From: Nephrocerus scutellatus
Taxonomy: Eukaryota > Arthropoda > Insecta > Diptera > Pipunculidae
Assembly: GCA_947095585.1 (NCBI GenBank)
Contig: OX352762.1
Location: forward strand, 24,962,669-25,026,668
DNA length: 64,000 nucleotides
Direction: 5' to 3'
Shown: positions 58,441-64,000 of the stretch, in pieces
How positions within the stretch are numbered: the first letter of the stretch is position 1
Layout of the letters: the number at the start of each line of letters is the position of its first letter
The notes under the pieces: generated by a model
Database searches by the model: none
Told to the model about the DNA's origin: nothing
Seen by the model: the letters and a program-made list of their open reading frames with translations, nothing else
Translations under genes and position numbers: made by a program

Positions 58441-60291
58441 AGTAAACTCTTGGTTATTGGGGAATTTACATGAAAAATTTTAAGGGTTGCTTTTTTTATT
58501 ATTATTTTCTAAATGTTCAGAATTTTCAATAAAAACACATGCATGAATTACAAATCTCATCACATCTCATTTTGTTCAATTTCGATTAATTTGGCAGAGT
58601 GGTACAATTTATTAAAACATTATCTACGTAGAAAAGTTTAAATTTGCAAAAGGTTGAATTTGATTTGTAAAATGTTGATTTTGAAATGGAAAAGGTTGAA
58701 TTTGTATATACATAAATCTTTATATACAAAAGTGCAACTTTAGGTGTATGTATGTCCGATATGTTCCCTATGGACTACCAAACCCTTTAAACGATCGCTT
58801 TTAAACTCCGCAAAAGGGTTGTATAACATAATAAGTACTTAATAGGCGTATCTTAAAAGTGGTCAGACTCCTGGATCTGGATCAAGGGCTCACCATACGA
58901 ATTGTTCTTACAAATCGCATGTTTTTATGAATTTTTGATTGGTAACGTTCTGAAGTTTTACACACCTGTTTGATATTTAAAGATAACTAGAACCACCATA
59001 TTTTAAAGGCTTCGGACAATTTCGTTAGGGGGCTCCCTGATTATTGTTTTCATATTTTTCAAATGTTATTTTCAAATGTTTTTTTTTTATAAATCGTGTA
59101 GTAATTGAAAAGTTATTGTGCGAAGCTAAGCGACCCTCAGCATTACAGACAAACAGAAAAGGTTCTGTTATTAATTTCTCACCCATTTGTAAATTTCGTT
59201 TTCGACTGTTAAAGAAAAATTTCATTATATGTCATTCGGGAACGCAATAAATTTTATTTAAGTAACTGCAGAAAATTTAAATTGGATTTATTTACAAATG
59301 AATGATAAATTATATGTAAACTTTTAATTAAAAAAAGACAAACAAATCATTTGTAAGCAAAAAAAAATTTCTATTTAATTTGCTTAGAACAGTGCTAAGT
59401 ATAGCATATATTACACAAAATCAAACAAAAAAAAACGCAATTACAGTGACTTGCAAAATTACCCACACAAAGAGAGTCTCGCTGAGTCGCTGACTAATAA
59501 ATAATTACAGTCAATTCTGTTGACTCTCTCGCTATCTTGTGCTATGCGCTATCTATCTTAGAATCAAAGTAAATCTATAATAAGTAACGACACTCCCTAT
59601 TAAAACATATAAGAACATAAAATACAAAAAAACCCACCCATAAAAATTACAAATTTTCATATAAAGTCTCTAATCGGAGAATAAAATCGGGTCAACTTAA
59701 AAAAAAAAATATGTTCACTCAGCCGTGGGACAGTTCACTTAAATTTTTACAGAAAGTGCTGTAAGTGGAGTTCGGAGAAACACATATGTGCAATGGTAAT
59801 TGTATTACAAAAATTAAAAACGAAAAATACGAAATACATTAACTTTGATTTTGATGTTAAGCCTGGTACTACAGGCGAATCCGGTACGATTCACTGTTAA
59901 ATTGTTGGCTTTCAAGGAAGACGTCAACTAGTTCCTGAAGTATCGAATTGTTCAATAGAGATTTCAATAATTTTGATTGGTCAAGGTTTTTTGTAGTTTT
60001 TCCTGACCATGATACATTAGTTAATGAATTGTGGACACGCGTCGTTTTAGTTTCGTAATCGTTTTGCGTATTGCTTTTTTAAATGAATCAGTAGGAGAGT
60101 TCTGAGAAAATAAATTGAAACCGGCTTCAAACGTGAGAAATGTGATATATTGTAAATTACATTTCTTCGATTTTTTAATTTTCATAAAGGACCAAAAAGG
60201 TCATAATGGGCATAAAGGTACTAAATACAAAATTACAATTAAGTTTAAATTTACTACAGCTAGTCGATGTGACTAACGAGCAGTTTCAGAA
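58441..60291. other. Intergenic, no gene recognised
   Basis: AT-rich. GGGAATTTACATGAAAAAT at 58459-58477 echoes GAGAATTTACACGAAAAAT at 57581-57599, so part of the left side may belong to the tandem-unit element or its flank. The stretch 58712-58990 looks like an old repeat but I cannot name it. No ORF with a domain. Confidence 0.4.
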
Positions 60292-60720
60292 TACAGGGTG
60301 TATCCGTTAAGGTGGCAATAAATTTCAATTTTCACCCTGCTCCTGTTTACCGAATGCATAAATATTTTGAGGTGGATTTTTAGAAAATTGAATAGACTTT
60401 AATACTGCATTTTTCAAAAAAAAATATCCGAGAGCATTTTTCTTAATAATCGCGTTTGAATATAAAATTTAAAAAAAAATAGAAACCTTAGTTCTTAAAG
60501 ATTTAATTTTCTATCAAAAGAGACCAACAGCGAACTTCTAGCTAGAAGCGTTAAAGAGTTACAGAGTGTGAAGTGATGTTAGGTCAAAATTACGTCTATC
60601 CGTTTTAAAACGCTATGTATACCGCAGGGGGTGAAAATAGATCACCCCATCCGATTTTTTCACGAAATTAACCAAGGAATCACTCCTTTAAATATTTGCC
60701 ATCTTAACGGATATATATAT
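60292..60720 (+). mobile_element. MITE, near-complete copy
   Basis: A ~430-bp non-coding element. The left end CAGGGTGTATCCGTTAAGG and right end TTTGCCATCTTAACGGATAT are inverted repeats, the latter decaying into a TATA run. Flanking TA fits a Tc1/mariner-driven MITE. The interior matches 51949-52384. Confidence 0.8.
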
Positions 60721-60763
60721 AAAAATAAAAGAAAATTAAAATTAAGTGACACCTTTTGGAGTC

Positions 60764-61056
60764 GGCTAACTCCGGCTACTTTTTAATGGCTAGTTACGTG
60801 TTTTCATCGAATGGAAGCTTGAATAAAGTTGGTAAGTTTGGCAATAACTCAATGGGGAAGCGGTTTTAAAATTTCGCCTGTGATCATATCATACCCAGGG
60901 GCTTTCTTTGGTTTAAAGTTTTCTTGAATTCCTTTTTTTACCGGAGGTAACCGGAGGAATACCTTCTTCATCTTGATTGCGTACCTACCTTAATATATCA
61001 TTTTGACTTACGTCTGGTTGTAACGTATTTGTGAGATAATCAGAGAATAAATTTGC
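60764..61056 (-). mobile_element. Jockey-like RT segment, duplicate B
   Basis: About 293 bp that repeats 61603-61899 in the same orientation. Minus-strand reading: ANLFSDYLTNTLQPDVS, then RKPLGMI-type remains of KKAPGYDMIT and SHWKVAGVS. It ends exactly at CGGCTAACTCCGGCTACTTT. It is fused on its right to the C-terminal RT block of copy A (APWYIRNSDLHRDL-like at 61115-61060). Confidence 0.8.
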
Positions 61057-61975
61057 CACTGTTTCTACTCCTAGGTCACGGTGAAGATCAGAATTACGGA
61101 TGTACCATGGTGCGTTGACAATTCTTCGCAGTTCTTTATTTTAGATTCGTTGGATGGTTTTGATGGTGCTCATCTTGGCACACCAGAACTCCTGCTTTTA
61201 TCTCCTTAAGATCAGAATAAGCATCATCTTGCTTAATTCGGAAGAAGAGTTGAGTCAAATAGGATTTAGGTATCTTACAGCGTTGAACCGGGAGAGTTGT
61301 TTGAAGTTTGTACAAAAGTCCTGCTAAACCTTGTCAAAGGCTTGAGCTACATCGATGAAAATGGCAGAGCAAATCTTCCTTTCCTCTAGCGACTTTTCTA
61401 TTGTGTCAGTGATTCTGTGGACTTGATATATGGTTGAGTGGCTATCTCTAAAGCCAAATTGGAGGTTTGGAATTAGTTTTTTGCGTTCAATAATGGGTTT
61501 CAGTCGCTTTAGTAGTACTCTTTCGAGTAATTTTGACATTATTGGAAGTAAGAATATAGGTCTCTACGATCCCAATTCGTACGGTGATTTGCCTTGTTTC
61601 GGCTAACTCCGGCTACTTTCCAATGGCTAGTTACGTGTTTTCATCGAATGGAAGCTTGAATTAAGTTGGTAAGTTTGGCAATAACTTTATGGGGAAGCTG
61701 TTTTAAAATTTCGTCTGTGATCATATCATACCCAGGGGCTTTCTTTGGTTTAAAGTTGTCTTGAATTCCTTTTTTTTTTCATTGAATGTAACCGGAGGAA
61801 TACCTTCTTCATCTTGATTGCGTACCTACCTTAATATATCATTTTGACTTACGTCTGGTTGTAACGTATTTGTGAGATAATCAGAGAATAAATTTGCTTT
61901 CTCGGCATTTTTGCCCATTCAATATGGTTTTTGATTGATAGGGGGAGATTGTTCGATTAGTCTTGTCGTTTTGTC
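61057..61975 (-). pseudogene. Jockey-like non-LTR RT relic, copy A, minus strand
   Basis: Minus strand, from 61930: KNAEKANLFSDYLTNTLQ, GYDMIT-type block, NASIR-like HVTSHWKVA (about 61630), KPGKSPYELGS, then a 71-codon open frame (61539-61324). That frame reads MSKLLERVLLKRLKPIIERK, LQFGFRDSHSTIYQVHRITD and IFIDVAQAFDKV with the motif-A Asp. After a frameshift GLLYKLQTTLPVQRC and DDAYSDLKEIKAGV lead to motif B, where a deletion jumps to the C-terminal MVHP/PWYIRNSDLHRDL. Motif C (YADD) is lost in the deletion. Confidence 0.8.
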
Positions 61976-62084
61976 GTTTTCTACAATGAATAGTCAGTTC
62001 TTTTATCGTGTGTAAGTTCATTTAGGTATCTATGCATAGATTCCTTTTTAAAAACTTTTATTTGACTTGACTTGACCCCTGTTT

Positions 62085-62285
62085 GTCTGTATTTTCGACT
62101 ACTTTGAGGTCCGACCTAAAAACCTGGGGCCCGATACCTTTTAAATTTTAACAGAAAATATTGTCATCGCAGATACACCTGTGTGCAAAGTTTGAATAAA
62201 ATCGGACTTAAGATTCCGCCAGCCACAAACAAACAAACACACCCACGGACACTCGAAGTTAGTACCGCGAAATTAAAAAGATTTG
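62085..62285 (-). repeat. Tandem-unit repeat family copy, minus strand
   Basis: The complement reads CTTTTTAATTTCGCGGTACT then AACTTCG, GTGTGTTTGTTTGTTTGTGG, GAATCTTAAGTCCGATTTTA, TTTGCACACAGGTGTATCTG and GATGACAATATTTTCTG, ending GGTATCGGGCCCC. One unit only. Same family as 15121-16036, 37600-37900 and 57232-58440. It ends about 360 bp before the P450 start codon. Confidence 0.75.
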
Positions 62286-62411
62286 ATTTTCTTCGCCGGT
62301 CGTACTTTTGTGGGATACGAGTATTTTTGTTATTTATTATTGTTATTGGCAAGAAATGATACTAAAAAAAGTAGAATAAGAGTGTCATTACTTATGTATT
62401 ACGTTATAGAT

Positions 62412-62458
62412 CTACTTTGCTTATCAAAGTAGTAAACATCGATAGTCTGATAGTGATA
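62412..62458. promoter_or_regulatory. GATA cluster and perfect 8-bp palindrome upstream of the P450
   Basis: CTACTTTG (62412-62419) and CAAAGTAG (62425-62432) are perfect inverted arms around CTTAT. Four GATA cores fall within 37 bp: TATC at 62422-62425 (minus strand) and GATA at 62441, 62449 and 62455. They lie 187-223 bp before the start codon. GATA factors drive gut expression in flies, so a midgut enhancer role for this CYP6 gene is a plausible inference, not shown. Confidence 0.4.
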
Positions 62459-62624
62459 CTTAGCGTAAAGCGAAGGAAGTGCAAAAACACTGTGTCATTG
62501 TTTGACAATAACAACAACGCCGCCACAAATTAGACACAGCAGCGACACAGTCAACTGGTACGATTAGGTACGATTAACAAAACAAAGCGTCAAGCCTATC
62601 TCACTGGCTGCGGTCACCGTCACT

Positions 62625-62630
62625 TCAGTC
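62625..62630 (+). promoter_or_regulatory. Possible initiator (TCAGTC)
   Basis: Matches the arthropod initiator consensus TCAGTY and lies 15 bp before the ATG. No TATA box sits at the usual -30. If used, the 5' UTR would be very short, so this is weak; an upstream start site is equally possible. Confidence 0.2.
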
Positions 62631-62644
62631 GCGATCGTGGAGTC

Positions 62645-64000
62645 ATGCAATTCATACACATCGCAGTGTACGCGGTGATCGCTTTGTGTTCTCTTGTGTA
62701 TCTCATACTTAAGCGCCGATTTTCATACTGGAAAAATCTTGGTATTTTGCACGATGAACCGTCGCTGTTCTATGGAAATTTACGCGAAGTTGGACGGACG
62801 CAGCATCTGCGTCAACCGTTTCGTGAGTTCTATCGAAAGTACAAAGGTGCCGCTCCGTTTGCTGGGTTTTACTTGTTCATGCGACCGGCCGCAGTAATTC
62901 TCGACATTGAGTTGCTAAAGTGTGTGCTTATCAGGGATTTTCAGAATTTCTCCGAACGTGGCAATTTCCACAACGAGCGTGACGATCCCCTGACGGGGCA
63001 CCTGTTCAATTTGGACGGACCCAAGTGGAAGCGATTGCGCAACAAGTTAACGCCGACCTTTACGTCGGGGAAAATGAAATTCATGTTCCCTAGTGTCGTT
63101 GCGGTCGCCGAGCAATTTGTTGGCGTCCTTGCTGGCTTGCTGCCATCAGGGGCAGTTGACGACGGTTCAAATAAGGTGCCGCCGATTGTTGAGATAAAAG
63201 ATTTACTGGCTAGATTCACAACAGACGTGATTGGAACATGTGGCTTCGGATTAGAATGCAACAGTTTGAAGGATCCCAATACCCTATTTCGTTTGATGGG
63301 GAAGAAAGCTTTTAGTGAACGTCGTCACCCAAGAGGGGTGTTTGCCTTGTTGCAAGCATTTCCAGAACTTGGCCGGCGGTTGCGAATGAAAATAATTCCC
63401 GAGGACGTAAGCCAGTTTTTTATGGGTGTGGTTAAGGATACAGTGCAATACCGTGAAAGTAATAACATTCAACGTAATGATTTCATGAATATTTTGCTCG
63501 ACTTGAAAAATCAAAATGGAAGCGATTCATCGCAGTCCGTTGGTTTGACTCTGGAAGAGATTGCCGCACAAGCGTTTGTGTTCTTCTTGGCTGGCTTCGA
63601 GACCAGTTCAAGCACGATGGGTTTTTGCCTGTACGAGTTGGCTGTTAATCAGGATATTCAAGACAAGGTCAGAAAGGAAATTACAGAAGTACTCCAGCGG
63701 CACAACGAACAGTTCACCTATGAGTCCATGCGGGAGATGAGGTACTTAGATCAAGTGATTAAAGGTAAGTTTTTTTTTAAACACCTTCTGCTGTTTAAAT
63801 ATGTCACTACTTTTCCATTACTTCTACAGAAACCCTCCGAGTCTATTCGATAGCTTCAATACTAGTCAGAAAAACAGCCAATGACTATCAAGTACCAAAT
63901 ACGTCGAAAGTCATTGAGAAGGGAACACTTGTTATAATTCCAGTTGATGCAATTCACAATGATCCTGAAATATATCCGAATCCAGAGTGTTTCGATCCTG
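62645..64000 (+). CDS. Cytochrome P450, CYP6-type (CYP3 clan), 3' end beyond window
   Basis: A microsomal monooxygenase of the type that oxidises plant toxins, insecticides and endogenous lipids in the ER, using electrons from P450 reductase. Exon 1 is 62645-63764 (373 codons plus one base), the intron 63765-63829, exon 2 from 63830 to the window edge. The start is chosen because a hydrophobic N-terminal anchor (residues 1-22, IHIAVYAVIALCSLVYLIL) and a basic stretch KRR follow at once. Visible motifs are helix C WKRLR (128-132), the substrate-proximal FSERG (102-106), the I-helix oxygen-binding AGFET (316-320) and the K-helix ETLR (374-377, ExxR, read across the splice). These are followed by VRKTANDYQVP, a GTLVIIPVDAIHND block and YPNPECFDP. 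About 430 of the usual ~500 residues are here; the haem-cysteine motif is outside. No stop or frameshift, so it looks functional. Subfamily (6a or other) needs the missing end. Confidence 0.93.
63765..63829 (+). other. P450 intron
   Basis: A 65-bp phase-1 intron, donor AAAG|GTAAGT and acceptor CTTCTACAG|AA, with a pyrimidine-rich 3' side. Splicing restores IKETLRVY across the junction, which is the conserved K-helix. Reading through instead gives a stop shortly after, at 63851-63853. Confidence 0.92.

Noticed and set aside
1..64000. CRISPR array, prokaryotic operon or novel defence-type system
   Set aside because: No regularly spaced identical repeats, no packed co-oriented ORFs and no ribosome-binding sites; the DNA is clearly eukaryotic with a spliced P450 and eukaryotic transposons.

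Overview
This window is a gene-poor, repeat-laden stretch of an insect nuclear genome. It is AT-rich, has spliceosomal introns, carries no operon-like gene packing, and holds relics of mariner/Tc1, piggyBac, hAT, Helitron-like, SINE and several kinds of non-LTR retrotransposon. The only convincing host gene is a CYP6-type cytochrome P450 (CYP3 clan) at the right edge, interrupted by a 65-bp intron and running off the window before its haem-binding motif. A fly, plausibly a tephritid fruit fly, is my inference from the P450 type and the element mix; the sequence alone does not prove it.

Layout: 1-2164 has no recognised gene. 2165-3222 is a decayed mariner. 4075-5206 holds a retrotransposon 3' end and a SINE. 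5207-8128 has no recognised gene and ends at a Helitron-type 3' terminus at 8129-8160. 8566-9184 is a striking head-to-head pair of near-identical MITEs. 13000-17312 is a pile of non-LTR copies, one interrupted by an element that itself carries a tiny SINE insertion. 19540-21510 holds an internally deleted mariner-like element, an RT relic and a hAT relic. 23200-24720, 27430-30010 and 31625-33100 are three larger non-LTR copies, the last with another retroelement nested inside. 36286-38275 is a run of SINE, R1-like element, tandem-unit repeat and RT fragment. 40618-42838 is the youngest-looking retroelement, with an uninterrupted reverse-transcriptase frame of 655 codons. 42890-43330 is a piggyBac relic. 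46430-48680, 51331-53600 and 55985-58440 are further RT, MITE and Tc1/mariner wreckage. 60292-62285 is a MITE, a jockey-like relic with an internal ~293-bp duplication, and a tandem-unit repeat ending about 360 bp before the P450 start codon.

The genes do not form a pathway. The window reads as a transposon graveyard leading to a detoxification-type P450. Its more interesting content is the nesting order of elements, the self-complementary MITE pair, an apparently unnamed family with internal ~95-120 bp tandem units, a small tRNA-derived SINE family, and a cluster of GATA motifs just upstream of the P450. I found no CRISPR array, bacterial-type operon or new multi-gene system.
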